Shown: positions 46,001 through 53,838 of the stretch, piece after piece | Layout of the letters: each line of letters begins with the position of its first letter | Position numbering within the stretch: the first letter of the stretch is position 1 | Assembly: GCF_027923465.1 (NCBI RefSeq) | Contig: NZ_BRLB01000001.1 | Span: 1,240,001-1,304,000 of the forward strand | DNA from: Vallitalea longa | GTDB lineage: Bacteria; Bacillota; Clostridia; Lachnospirales; Vallitaleaceae | Length of the DNA: 64,000 nt | Direction of reading: 5' to 3' | The notes under the pieces: model-generated | Told to the model about the DNA's origin: nothing | Databases searched by the model: none | Seen by the model: the letters and a program-made list of their open reading frames with translations, nothing else | Translations under genes and position numbers: made by a program

Positions 46001-47607
46001 ACTAATTCAGGATCAGCAATATACACTAAGAAATGTGGCAAATGCATTACTTTATCTTTATCTTGACTTTCATCCCTATCACTTAACAACTCTTTTAAGC
46101 ATAAGAACACATCTCTTACTTCATCCCTTGATGAGGCTACGAATCGCAATGCTTTTTCAGGTGCCCATACATGAGGAAGCTGTTTAACCCATTCCCATTT
46201 CTCAGATTCTTTTTGATTATATACACATACTATCTTGACTTCATCATAACTATGTAATGAACTGATATGTACAATAGATGCCATAGCTGTATCAACAGTA
46301 ATTTCTCTTCTTCCAATAATCCCGAGCATGTTGCTCTTCATCATGGAAAAGGTTATAGGCATATTGGATACCCCATCAAAATTTTTTCCTATATCTTTTA
46401 ACTCTCCCATAAGATTATCATCATTCATGGTAAAACCTTCTTTAGGCTTTTGAATGTTTATAAGAGATGGCATCGTTCCTATACCTAATCTAATATCTAG
46501 AAAATCCCTATTGGAAGGCATTCGTTCCCAGAGTCTTCTATCTCTGTTCATTGCTCTGTTTATTAAAATTGTTGGTTCTGGATATGTCACAAGTAACACT
46601 TTTTTGTTATAGGCTATCTTTTCTTCCAACCTAGAGTACTCATTCTGCATATATTGCCTATAACGCTTGATCCGCTTTTTTTCTTCTTTTTTCTTCATCC
46701 TTTTTCTATATCTTTTATTAAGTACAGGCCATAAAACAGCGCCTAAAAGCATTGAACCTGTCATAGCTATACCTGGTATAACCATAAATGGATTGTTTCT
46801 GCTTGAATATATAGTAAATAATAGGCTAACCATCATAGCCATACCCATTGTCAAAGCAGGTCCTATAGATAAAATAAGCGGCTGTTCTTTTTCATCGGGA
46901 GGTGCTGGTGGAGAATCTATATTTATTACACCTTCCTCTAGTTTTTTAATGATTCTGGGTGAACGTTGAAAATACATATCCTCTTTTTTTGTTCTTTTCT
47001 TGTTTTTTACCGGTTCATTTTCCCTTGGTTTGATTGGAATATAAGGTGATAAATCGCAGTTTTTTAGATATATAGAGCTATTAATGGCAAGAGATCTGCC
47101 AAGGTAAAACATCTTAAGCCCCATGATGTGTATAAAATCACCATAATTCAAGACTGTAGATGAAACCATTTTACCATTAACACATAAGCATTTATCTTTT
47201 TTAACACTTATTGTAGCTCTACCTTTTTCGAGACTAATAACAGCATGATTTTCCTTCATGTCAAATCCATCATAGTAGATAGAATTATTATCTGAATTGC
47301 CGATTTGAATTTGCTTTTCTTCCTCAATACTATATTTTTTGAAACTTAATTCGCAATTAGTTTCCATATCAACATATATTGTTGCTATTTCTTCGCTGTC
47401 AGTGAAGGAAACATTAATTTTATCTCCTACATCTATCTTTTTTTTGGACACAACAGTATATTCGTTAGGAGCCAAAAACCATTCTCCATTAAATAAAACT
47501 ACAGGAAGTACCTCAGACAACATCATGTTGCATAACTGAATTTCATTAGAAAGTACATACTCTCTTACTGTTTCATTATAATAAACATATAATACCATTT
47601 CTTTCAT
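43048..47607 (-). CDS. essC: EssC-like type VII secretion ATPase
   Basis: 1519-residue membrane motor. Seen: two N-terminal forkhead-like domains (second: IQIGNSDNNSIYY, ENHAVISLEKG, VNGKMV), two transmembrane segments (LTMGMAMMVSLLFTIY and MVIPGIAMTGSMLLGAVLW), then three FtsK/SpoIIIE ATPase domains with Walker A motifs GMTGSGKSE (near 688), GAPGTGKTT (near 1029) and GYEMTGKTN (near 1314), and Walker B areas VIISDEFAEL, MIVIIDNY and IFVLIEDYDN. The third Walker A is imperfect. This is the core pump that recognises WXG/LXG substrates. GGAGGG precedes the ATG. It is the first gene of the minus-strand core operon with the regulator, 271-aa and YukD-like genes. Confidence 0.95.
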   Translation of the reverse strand: MKEMVLYVYYNETVREYVLSNEIQLCNMMLSEVLPVVLFNGEWFLAPNEYTVVSKKKIDVGDKINVSFTDSEEIATIYVDMETNCELSFKKYSIEEEKQIQIGNSDNNSIYYDGFDMKENHAVISLEKGRATISVKKDKCLCVNGKMVSSTVLNYGDFIHIMGLKMFYLGRSLAINSSIYLKNCDLSPYIPIKPRENEPVKNKKRTKKEDMYFQRSPRIIKKLEEGVINIDSPPAPPDEKEQPLILSIGPALTMGMAMMVSLLFTIYSSRNNPFMVIPGIAMTGSMLLGAVLWPVLNKRYRKRMKKKEEKKRIKRYRQYMQNEYSRLEEKIAYNKKVLLVTYPEPTILINRAMNRDRRLWERMPSNRDFLDIRLGIGTMPSLINIQKPKEGFTMNDDNLMGELKDIGKNFDGVSNMPITFSMMKSNMLGIIGRREITVDTAMASIVHISSLHSYDEVKIVCVYNQKESEKWEWVKQLPHVWAPEKALRFVASSRDEVRDVFLCLKELLSDRDESQDKDKVMHLPHFLVYIADPELVEDELVMKYLTNPNKQLGVSTIFIYEKLNLLPKECKAFVQCDETESSLYNRDKPESGLIRFTPDSVIGKDLDSYSRALAGIKIKEIASSASLTSMLTFLEMYKIGRIEKLSIKSRWKNNLSYRTLEAPLGVKAGGSQFLLNIHEKHHGPHGLIAGMTGSGKSEFIQSYILSMAVNYHPHDVAFILIDYKGGGMANCFIGLPHISGTITNLGGNQIRRSLVSLQSELKRRQRIFAEHGVNHIDKYQQMYKEGKANEPLPHLVIISDEFAELKAGQPEFMQELVSAARIGRSLGVHLILATQKPSGVVDDQIWSNTRFRICLKVLDKSDSNEMLKRPEAANIREPGRCYVQVGNNEIFELVQSGWSGGAYIPTDKIENDADNQISLIDGCGRAIQTVSCKPKAVKSSTTQLTAVVDYISELADEEGIEPLKLWLDPLEEEVFIQDVEDRDIGWTGEEWQEVDHWLYPSIGLIDDPANQRQLPLKLDIGNMGHILLVGAPGTGKTTFLQTMIYSLVTSYSPDLVNLYLLDFGGRTMGYYQYLPHTGGVIFSEESDKLDKLFKLLKKELDSRKKKFSEYGVGTLKAYMEASKKKIPAMIVIIDNYEAFNELYPDYEYIITTFSREGGNYGIDMVITASNTNSVKFKIAQSIKLMVALQLNDKYDYVNLVGQTGGLVPEQVKGRGLCKMEIPLEFQTALACKSVNEAERVQKLRDLFKVMNEKWKGNKAKPIPFVPEKLDVDLLLDQMDSKELIENNMLPIGYDVDEAEIVAIDFTGICSYTILGYEMTGKTNLLKVMLRIIASNMDWKVYVVENGKSLQKMSSKYQVDGYVNSVEAFDSFIEGLVEEMKIRLKDLKQFREEDNEEIKEYEYMKKYQRIFVLIEDYDNFLEMISKNAKSLLENITKNGVGLEVCFVFTADTSTLLMHRSTPLYGNVFKGMNGILLGGKFDSQNVYDVQMDYRKRSVSLNPGLGYLINRSNYVTIKTPQL

Positions 47608-47847
47608 AGAAGTAATTTCCCTCCAAAATATAGAATATACTCATATATTCTTTAAATTGTGGCACATGAAAATAATATAACGCATAATCAAAATAGTTAT
47701 ATTAACTAATGTCACTCATATTCATACACTCTTAAGTGTCACTTCTATGATTCTACTAAAATAAGAAATTGATAGATTGATATCCTTTTGGAATTTACTT
47801 ACTTATGTAAAAAATGTCTCTAAAAAAATAGTGGTCGTAATAATCAT

Positions 47848-49176
47848 TCATCTTACCAGATTATTAAAAAAGCCCTTCACATTAGCCAAAACAGGGCTAT
47901 TTGTTACAATTAAGATGATTATTATTAGAAGAATTGCAATAAATAGAATAAACATCATATACTTGAGAAATTCTTCCTTTTCATTGATTTTAATTTCTAC
48001 TCTTTTCAAAAGAATAGGTTTATGTTGTAGTTTTTCTTTTTTTTTTAATAATGACAGTATTCCTTCATCTTGGTCTTTGGTTCTAGGAATTACGTAACTA
48101 AGTATCTGTTCATATACATCATCAGTCTTGTCATCATCATCAAAAGGCTGTGGATTATATGCGGCTTGATAACAACTCAAAGGTTCTATATTGGATTTTA
48201 TAAATTCAATCATACTGTCATTACAAAAACTAAACAGATATTTATTGGAATTAATCTTTTTTTCACTCTTAAGGAACTTATCGAGTTCATCTAATTCCCA
48301 ATCTTTACCTCCACATACTATAATTCTCTCTTGAGCTCTCTTGAATTCAGTAACATCACATATATCATAAGAACCCATGTCAAGAACTACATAATCATAA
48401 TCTCCTAAGATCAGATCTGATACTTGAAGTGCTGGATCATAAGGATAAAAATCAATACCTACAAGAGAAAATAGTCCTTGTTTCACTTCAACATTAGAAT
48501 AAGAATTCTTGATTGATTCAAAAGTATCGCTTTGCTGCATCTCAACAACTGCTACTCCGTTTTTATTTCTAAGAAGAAAATTAGCAATAGATATTGCTGT
48601 ATGAGTAGTACCAATTCTGGGTAAAATACCAGCTACAGCAATTACTACCGTTCCAACTATCTTATCCCTCTCAACAGTAATGATATCTTCTTTTTTCTTA
48701 CCAAATCTGCCTGCACCAGTATTGACAAATTCTTTTTCCTGTTTGCTCCTGCTAACTGCTTCTCTATCCCATTTTGTCGCTTTCGCATAAGTCAAAGGAT
48801 TCTCGTATACCTCTAGCAAAGGAGTCAATACATGACTATTGTCGTTATCTTGTTGTCCAATAATATCATAAACACCCATTGATATAAGGTCATTAATAAT
48901 TGCGTTACCAGAAAATCTATATGGTGCGATAATTATTATTCTCACATTCTCCTGATTGTCTTGAATGTTTCTCACGAACTGAGGTATTTTCCTGTAGTCT
49001 TCTACACAAGATATGTCTAATATCAACAAGTCGATTTCAATATTATTAATTATCTCTCTTTCTTCCATGATATCAATATCTCTATCAATCTTTTTAAGAA
49101 TAATTTCTTTATTCATCTGACTAACTGCGTTATCAATATCTTCTAAATATTTCGGGCTTGAAATAACTGCAACCAA
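47848..49176 (-). CDS. CpaE/TadZ-like ATPase with membrane tail
   Basis: 442 residues. N-terminal receiver-like domain (LLILDISCVEDYRKI, IIIIAPYRFSG) as in CpaE/TadZ; a MinD-type ATPase domain with a degenerate Walker A (AGILPRIGTTHTAISIA) and YDYVVLDMGSYD; and a C-terminal single transmembrane segment (MFILFIAILLIIIILIV). TadZ proteins place Tad pilus machines at the pole. Here the gene is transcribed with the EssC side, 240 bases upstream of the essC-like gene, not with the Tad-like operon. TTG start at 49176 with GGGGGTG upstream. Confidence 0.75.
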   Translation of the reverse strand: MVAVISSPKYLEDIDNAVSQMNKEIILKKIDRDIDIMEEREIINNIEIDLLILDISCVEDYRKIPQFVRNIQDNQENVRIIIIAPYRFSGNAIINDLISMGVYDIIGQQDNDNSHVLTPLLEVYENPLTYAKATKWDREAVSRSKQEKEFVNTGAGRFGKKKEDIITVERDKIVGTVVIAVAGILPRIGTTHTAISIANFLLRNKNGVAVVEMQQSDTFESIKNSYSNVEVKQGLFSLVGIDFYPYDPALQVSDLILGDYDYVVLDMGSYDICDVTEFKRAQERIIVCGGKDWELDELDKFLKSEKKINSNKYLFSFCNDSMIEFIKSNIEPLSCYQAAYNPQPFDDDDKTDDVYEQILSYVIPRTKDQDEGILSLLKKKEKLQHKPILLKRVEIKINEKEEFLKYMMFILFIAILLIIIILIVTNSPVLANVKGFFNNLVR

Positions 49177-49510
49177 ACTTTTTACACCCCCTTTATTAAT
49201 CTAATATTTGATAAAATCCCTTATCAAATGTCATAACATATCTAATATCAGAAAAATTTCTGTTATCATATAATTTTTTCTCATTTAATGAAATTATCTT
49301 ATCATAATTTAGTATTTTTGTAAACCAAATTAATTAATACTAAATCAAATTATGTAATTATATATATATTCAAGTAAATTACATATATTAATTATATAAA
49401 TAATAAAATAATAATTCAACATAAATTGACATTTATATATACTATAAGAGAAATGGTTGAATGTCTATATAAATATTCAACCTAATGACAATACAAAGGA
49501 GTGTAAAGAC
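49177..49510. promoter_or_regulatory. Divergent promoter region between EssC side and Tad-like side
   Basis: About 330 very AT-rich bases from which the minus-strand TadZ/EssC genes and the plus-strand sigma-like gene diverge. A TTGACA occurs near 49433 but no -10 box sits at 16-18 bases, so I do not call a promoter. No gene is supported. AAAGGAG at 49495-49501 is the ribosome site for ATG 49511. Confidence 0.35.
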
Positions 49511-49924
49511 ATGTTACAGAATGAATTTAATGAAAACAGGAAGAAAAATCTTAAGAAATTGGAGGACATTCTCAGAGAAGAAGAAAAAAATGAAAAGAAT
49601 CAGAAAAGAAGATATTACAGACATAATATCTCCTATGAACATCTTGAAGAAAAACACTTTTACTACAAAAGCAATACAACCAATGCAAATGATATTATTG
49701 ATTCTTTGTTAGAATTTCAGGAAACCCTAGAAAACAAGGACTTATATCAATCATTCAGAAAATTAAAGCCTAAAGACATAGAAATCATAAAAATGAGATA
49801 TGTTGACCAATTGAGTTTTAAAGAAATTGCTGAACAATTAGACATGAAAGAGGATACTGTAGGAAAAAGGCACAGAAGAGCAATAGATAAGTTAAGAAAA
49901 GGTATATTAAAGCCAAAAAAATAG
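49511..49924 (+). CDS. Small sigma-70 region 4-like protein
   Basis: 137 residues from ATG 49511, which follows AAAGGAG (an earlier ATG at 49457 lacks one). The N-terminal half is a highly charged helix (KNLKKLEDILREEEK). The C-terminal half is a sigma region 4 helix-turn-helix: FRKLKPKDIEIIKMRYVDQL, SFKEIAEQLDMKEDTVGKR, HRRAIDKLRKG. It lacks a clear region 2, so it is more likely a sigma-like regulator, or half of a split sigma factor, than a full sigma. First gene facing the Tad-like operon; it may activate one or both sides of the divergence. Confidence 0.75.
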   Translation: MLQNEFNENRKKNLKKLEDILREEEKNEKNQKRRYYRHNISYEHLEEKHFYYKSNTTNANDIIDSLLEFQETLENKDLYQSFRKLKPKDIEIIKMRYVDQLSFKEIAEQLDMKEDTVGKRHRRAIDKLRKGILKPKK

Positions 49925-49946
49925 AAATATAAAAATAATTTATTAT

Positions 49947-49963
49947 TTTTGTCCGATTTTGTC
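49947..49963 (+). promoter_or_regulatory. Paired TTTTGTC box, copy before the Tad-like operon
   Basis: TTTTGTC-CGA-TTTTGTC with repeat units one helix turn (10 bp) apart. It matches 40842-40858 (TTTTGTC-GAA-TTTTGTC) at 15 of 17 positions. A shared operator for the WXG operon and this operon is possible. Confidence 0.4.
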
Positions 49964-50059
49964 TATTTTTACGGCTATATTATAAGGGATATTTTACCCT
50001 TTATAAGCTATGGTCAATTTTATGTACATTGAAAACTGCATATTTACGGTACTTTTAGG

Positions 50060-50310
50060 TACTTTACTCTTTTGATTGAGCAACTAAAGTAAAACGCCAG
50101 GACGAAATTTCAATATTTCCGAGCGATAATTTTGACTTTAAATTTCTTTTTGGTCAAAGAAATTGCCATGACTCCAAAAGAGGTATAATGATACTTCTGC
50201 CCAGTCTTAACTCATCGTATAGAGGGTAGCCCGCTCTGTAGAGGGGGAGGCATAGACCTATGATGTCTCTTAACCAGAGGCAGCCTAGAAATCCGAAATA
50301 TCGTAATATT
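50060..50310 (+). ncRNA. Structured RNA candidate, possibly raiA-type
   Basis: A stretch clearly richer in G and C than its surroundings and rich in hairpins. AATTTCTTT / AAAGAAATT (50141-50164), AGAGGTAT / ATACTTCT (50179-50198), CATC..ATAG (about 50213-50222) with CTATGATG (50258-50265), and CTCT / AGAG (about 50267-50279) can all pair. Unpaired-looking conserved-type words include GAGGGTAGCCCGCTC and GAGGCAGCCTAGAAATCC. The overall look recalls the large conserved raiA RNA of Clostridia, but this is from memory. It is not a c-di-GMP-I, c-di-GMP-II or T-box leader by eye. It ends just before the HD-GYP gene's ribosome site, so it may be a leader of that operon or a separate RNA. Confidence 0.5.
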
Positions 50311-50339
50311 TTTATTTAATCCTTGAGGGGGATATAAAT

Positions 50340-50924
50340 ATGATTTATAAAAACGTAGATATACAAGAAACAATTGACCTGATTAATAATCATGGTAAAA
50401 GAGTAGGTATCTTAGCATTTGATTTATCAAAACAATTAGATTTACCTGATAAATATTGGTTTCTAAACTATATAGCAGGAAGATGGCATGATTTTGGAAA
50501 AATTGCAATCCCCTTTTATATTCTTAATAAGCCTACAAGATTAAGTATTCATGAGTGTGAAATAATGAAAAAACATCCAACATACTCCTATGCTTTACTT
50601 AATCTGTGTGGATTTGGAATGTATGTAAAAAAAGCTATATTGTATCACCATGAAGACTACTGCGGCACAGGCTATCCTTATGGTCTAGCAAAAGAAAATA
50701 TACCCTTATCTTCTAGAATCCTTAGAATATGTGACATATATGATGCCTTAACGGAAGATAGGGTATATAGAGATAAATTAAGCTATCATATGGCTTTATC
50801 CATAATGGATAAGGATTGTAACAACGGCAAACTCGATTATCATATCTATTCCGTATTTAAGACTATGATGAGATCACGAACTGTTAATACATATAGCCAA
50901 ATATACAGAACAGGGAGTTGGTAA
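50340..50924 (+). CDS. HD-GYP-type phosphodiesterase domain protein
   Basis: 194 residues, a bare HD-GYP domain. Seen: NNHGKRVGILAFDLS (first His), GRWHDFGKIAIPFYIL (HD and lysine), MKKHPTYSYALL, YHHEDYCGTGYPYGL (HH and GYP-type motif), IPLSSRILRICDIYDALTED with RVYR. All metal ligands appear present. HD-GYP enzymes break down cyclic di-GMP, a regulator of pili and surface life, so it may tune the Tad-like machine. No receiver or membrane part is attached. GAGGGGG precedes ATG 50340, just after the structured RNA candidate. Confidence 0.88.
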   Translation: MIYKNVDIQETIDLINNHGKRVGILAFDLSKQLDLPDKYWFLNYIAGRWHDFGKIAIPFYILNKPTRLSIHECEIMKKHPTYSYALLNLCGFGMYVKKAILYHHEDYCGTGYPYGLAKENIPLSSRILRICDIYDALTEDRVYRDKLSYHMALSIMDKDCNNGKLDYHIYSVFKTMMRSRTVNTYSQIYRTGSW

Positions 50925-50927
50925 TTA

Positions 50928-51455
50928 TTGAAAGCTAAGCGATTACTCATACTATTTTGTTTCATACTGATATTGTCCAGTTGTAAATACTCAAAAGAAG
51001 AAGATACCTTACCTGTAATTATCATGAAAGAAGCCAAAAATGATGAAGAACATTATATACTCTACACTGATGGGGAAAATATAATACTGAAAAATATTAA
51101 CGAAGATTCAGAAACAGTAGTAAAGAAATGCTTAGAATCAATAAAACAAGTTCTTGTATTACCTGAAATCGATATTAACAGTGACCTACCTGATCCTGAA
51201 GATATGACTGTGTATAAAGAAATAACACCCTACACTTATGAAATGTCATTAGAATCTTCAGCAAAACATATACTTGCCCTAAAAAAAGATGGCTGGTCGA
51301 TTATTGCTGAATATGCAAATTATCTATATAGAGATATCTATATGCAAAAGGATAAAAGGTATATGAGAATCATAGTTCTAGAAAATAAAATCAAAATATT
51401 TGATAATATCGGAGGTGGAGTACCAAGCCCATGGTTATATATAAACGAAAAATAA
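50928..51455 (+). CDS. Small lipoprotein of the Tad-like operon
   Basis: 175 residues, starting at TTG 50928 with GGGAG upstream in the end of the HD-GYP gene. Lipoprotein signal KRLLILFCFILILSSC. The mature part is acidic with a few strands (HYILYTDGENIILKN, YMRIIVLENKIKIF). No family recognised. Pilus operons of this kind often carry a lipoprotein that helps assembly (TadD-like in position only; no TPR repeats are seen here). Confidence 0.6.
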   Translation: MKAKRLLILFCFILILSSCKYSKEEDTLPVIIMKEAKNDEEHYILYTDGENIILKNINEDSETVVKKCLESIKQVLVLPEIDINSDLPDPEDMTVYKEITPYTYEMSLESSAKHILALKKDGWSIIAEYANYLYRDIYMQKDKRYMRIIVLENKIKIFDNIGGGVPSPWLYINEK

Positions 51456-51500
51456 TAAGTCTAATTAATATTAGAAATATAAACAAAGGAGAGCTTAATA

Positions 51501-52484
51501 ATGAGAAATTGGATTAAGTATCTCATAGTTACTATTATTGTAGCATTGTTAACTAACGGTGGACAGTTGTACTTCTGGAATCACTATATTGACAAAATAA
51601 AAACTGACTATGAGAGTGAAATCGAAATTCTATCCTCTACCCTAGAAGATATAGGTGATCTTGTGGATGTATACTCTGTCAGAACAACAGTGACACCTGG
51701 CAAAGAAGTTAAACTAGAAGACCTAGAAAAAGTTCAAATACCTGTATCTCTTATTACTGACTCCTATGCACAAGAATCAACAGATGTTGAAAAGAAGTTC
51801 TACAAAATAAGTATGAAACCAGGGACACTATTAACTGATGATATGTTAATGAAAGAAGAAATGGATGATACCGTTAGAGAAATGGACCTTATAGCTGATA
51901 CTTGGTCAGTAGGTTTAGAAGAAGGCAACTATATTGATTATGAAATCACATATCCTTATGGAGAAAAATATATTGTTCTTTCTCATATACGAGTAGAAGC
52001 TATTAATGATAGCACTATAAAAACATATCTTAACAGTGTACAGCGACACATATACAACGGTGCCTTAGTTGATTACTTCCTCCAAAGAGATAAAGGAGCT
52101 ACAGTCAATCTGGTCAAATACTTAGAACCTGGTGTACAAAAACCTGCTGAAATAACATATTCAGTACCTGATAATATTCTATCAATAATAACCGAAGACC
52201 CAAATGTAGTAGAAAAAATCAATACTCAATTAAATATGGAAAAAAGAAATATTATCGATAAGGTAATAGATAATGTTTCAGAATTTGATATTTCTACATT
52301 ATCCGGTGGAAGGAAACGAATTGAAAGTGATATCAATGGTGCATCAAGAGATTTCTCTGATGAATTAGAGAAAAAATTAGAGGAAGAGGCAAAAGCAGCA
52401 AGAAAGCAAAAATATGAAAATAATGATAGCAGTACAGACAATACACAATCTGGACTAAATATTGGGGAAGGAGTTGTTGAATAG
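51501..52484 (+). CDS. CpaB/RcpC-like SAF-domain protein
   Basis: 327 residues with one N-terminal membrane anchor (WIKYLIVTIIVALLTNGG) and an SAF-like part (VYSVRTTVTPGKEVKLEDLE, then YKISMKPGTLLTDDMLM), as in CpaB of Tad systems, where this domain follows a leading membrane helix. The C-terminal part becomes a charged coil (EELEKKLEEEAKAARKQ). In Gram-negative Tad systems CpaB works with the secretin; here, in a probable single-membrane cell, it could guide the pilus through the wall. GGAGAG precedes the ATG. Confidence 0.75.
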   Translation: MRNWIKYLIVTIIVALLTNGGQLYFWNHYIDKIKTDYESEIEILSSTLEDIGDLVDVYSVRTTVTPGKEVKLEDLEKVQIPVSLITDSYAQESTDVEKKFYKISMKPGTLLTDDMLMKEEMDDTVREMDLIADTWSVGLEEGNYIDYEITYPYGEKYIVLSHIRVEAINDSTIKTYLNSVQRHIYNGALVDYFLQRDKGATVNLVKYLEPGVQKPAEITYSVPDNILSIITEDPNVVEKINTQLNMEKRNIIDKVIDNVSEFDISTLSGGRKRIESDINGASRDFSDELEKKLEEEAKAARKQKYENNDSSTDNTQSGLNIGEGVVE

Positions 52485-53062
52485 TGACTATAGGTGTTCT
52501 AGGTTTTACAGATAAAAGACCTATCCTCTATCCACTCGTAAAACTTCTAGAAGCTACCGGAGATGTGATAGTAATTACAGATGACCGTCACTTCAAACGG
52601 TTGATAGAAGATTACTCCTCATTGGGTCACCTAGGTAACATAATGATATGTGTCACTGATGCAACTCCTGATGAGGTGTGGGAAGAAATAGAATTAGAAG
52701 CAGATGACTTCGACCATGTAATATTTGATCTTAGGGATACGATACATGAAGATATTCAACTCTATATTCATGTAAAAGGATCAGATTTTGAGGATGGCGA
52801 AGAAGATCTTCTAGAATGTATTGATGAATACACAGAATTCAAACTTATGTATGATGGTAAAACTGATAAAGCAAAAGATACTATCAACATTCCTATAAAT
52901 CTAAAAATAATATCATCAATAGAGGTATTAGAAAACAAAAAAATTTTACTGCCCTCACCTAGTAATAAAGTCAACATGGAATTAGCTAAATTATTAGCAC
53001 CACATCTTGATATTAAAACAAAAGATGCTTTAAAGATACTTAAGAGGGGGTGGCAAGCATGA
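52484..53062 (+). CDS. Unknown Tad-operon protein, 192 aa
   Basis: Starts at GTG 52484 overlapping the previous stop (TAGTG), and its stop overlaps the next ATG (ATGA). Alternating strands and helices (GVLGFTDKRPILYPLVKLL, DVIVITDDRHFKRLI, FDHVIFDLRDTIHEDI) suggest a Rossmann-like or receiver-like fold without a P-loop. It resembles the receiver-like front half of CpaE/TadZ, and the following gene supplies the ATPase half, so the two may be a split TadZ. That is an inference from fold pattern and order. Confidence 0.5.
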   Translation: MTIGVLGFTDKRPILYPLVKLLEATGDVIVITDDRHFKRLIEDYSSLGHLGNIMICVTDATPDEVWEEIELEADDFDHVIFDLRDTIHEDIQLYIHVKGSDFEDGEEDLLECIDEYTEFKLMYDGKTDKAKDTINIPINLKIISSIEVLENKKILLPSPSNKVNMELAKLLAPHLDIKTKDALKILKRGWQA

Positions 53063-53838
53063 AAGTAGCTGTTTATTCACCAGTAAGAAGACAAGGCTGC
53101 ACTACTCTAAGTGTCCTTTTAGGTTCTGCTATAGCTCAGATCTCCAATATGAAGGTATGCCTTACTTATACAGGAACAGAGTCAGACTCTTATAACATCG
53201 CTCTGGGACTTAATCAGATTGAAGACAGAACCAAATCTCTTACACAGGTAATTAGAATGCTGGAAGCTAACAGTATAACTGGTAAAGAAGTTAATGACTA
53301 TCTTACCCCCCTTACTGATAACCTTGACATCATGCAAACATCAAGTGACTACATAACCACAGAAGAAAGCGGCAAGTTATTAACTTTTGTATTAAACAAT
53401 CTTACTCATGAATTAATACTAACCGAAATCAATTCTGAACCTTATGAAGATAGTACCAAAGCAATTCTATCAAATGCTGATATAGTTGTTGTCCTTCTAT
53501 CTCAAGGAATGGATGTAATAAATAAATATAAGGCTTGGAAAAAGAGTGAATTATTTCCAGACCCTACCAAGGTTGTTTATGCGATGAACTATTATGACCC
53601 TAATATCAGCGCACTAAGAGATGTTGCCAAGATTATGGGAATAAAACCTAATAAAATAGTTAAAATAACCAATAATCCATTTATTAAGAAAATGACTAAT
53701 TTAGGTAGCTTGCATAAACTTATGCCTTACATATATAACAAGGATATAAGGGTCATTAGTCTTAACTCAGATGTTAGAGATCTGTGTTATCTGGTCATGA
53801 GTAATCTAGGTATAAAAATAGATTGGGGGAAAAAATAA
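53059..53838 (+). CDS. MinD/CpaE-like ATPase-fold protein
   Basis: 259 residues from ATG 53059 (GAGGGGG upstream; a start at 53050 would sit inside that site). VAVYSPVRRQGCTTLSVLLG is a deviant Walker A (GCTT in place of GKTT or GTT). ADIVVVLLSQGMDVINKYK and VVYAMNYYDPNISALR follow as in MinD/CpaE proteins. Likely helps place or regulate the TadA motor. Lack of the signature lysine may mean it binds but does not turn over ATP. Coupled by ATGA to the gene before and adjacent to tadA. Confidence 0.72.
   Translation: MKVAVYSPVRRQGCTTLSVLLGSAIAQISNMKVCLTYTGTESDSYNIALGLNQIEDRTKSLTQVIRMLEANSITGKEVNDYLTPLTDNLDIMQTSSDYITTEESGKLLTFVLNNLTHELILTEINSEPYEDSTKAILSNADIVVVLLSQGMDVINKYKAWKKSELFPDPTKVVYAMNYYDPNISALRDVAKIMGIKPNKIVKITNNPFIKKMTNLGSLHKLMPYIYNKDIRVISLNSDVRDLCYLVMSNLGIKIDWGKK

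Noticed and set aside
49428-49460. SigmaA promoter using TTGACA near 49433
   Set aside because: No -10 hexamer lies at 16-18 bases; the nearest TATACT/TATAAG is far too close.
50060-50310. Cyclic di-GMP riboswitch controlling the HD-GYP gene
   Set aside because: The conserved words of c-di-GMP-I and c-di-GMP-II aptamers are not present; only a general structured RNA is supported.
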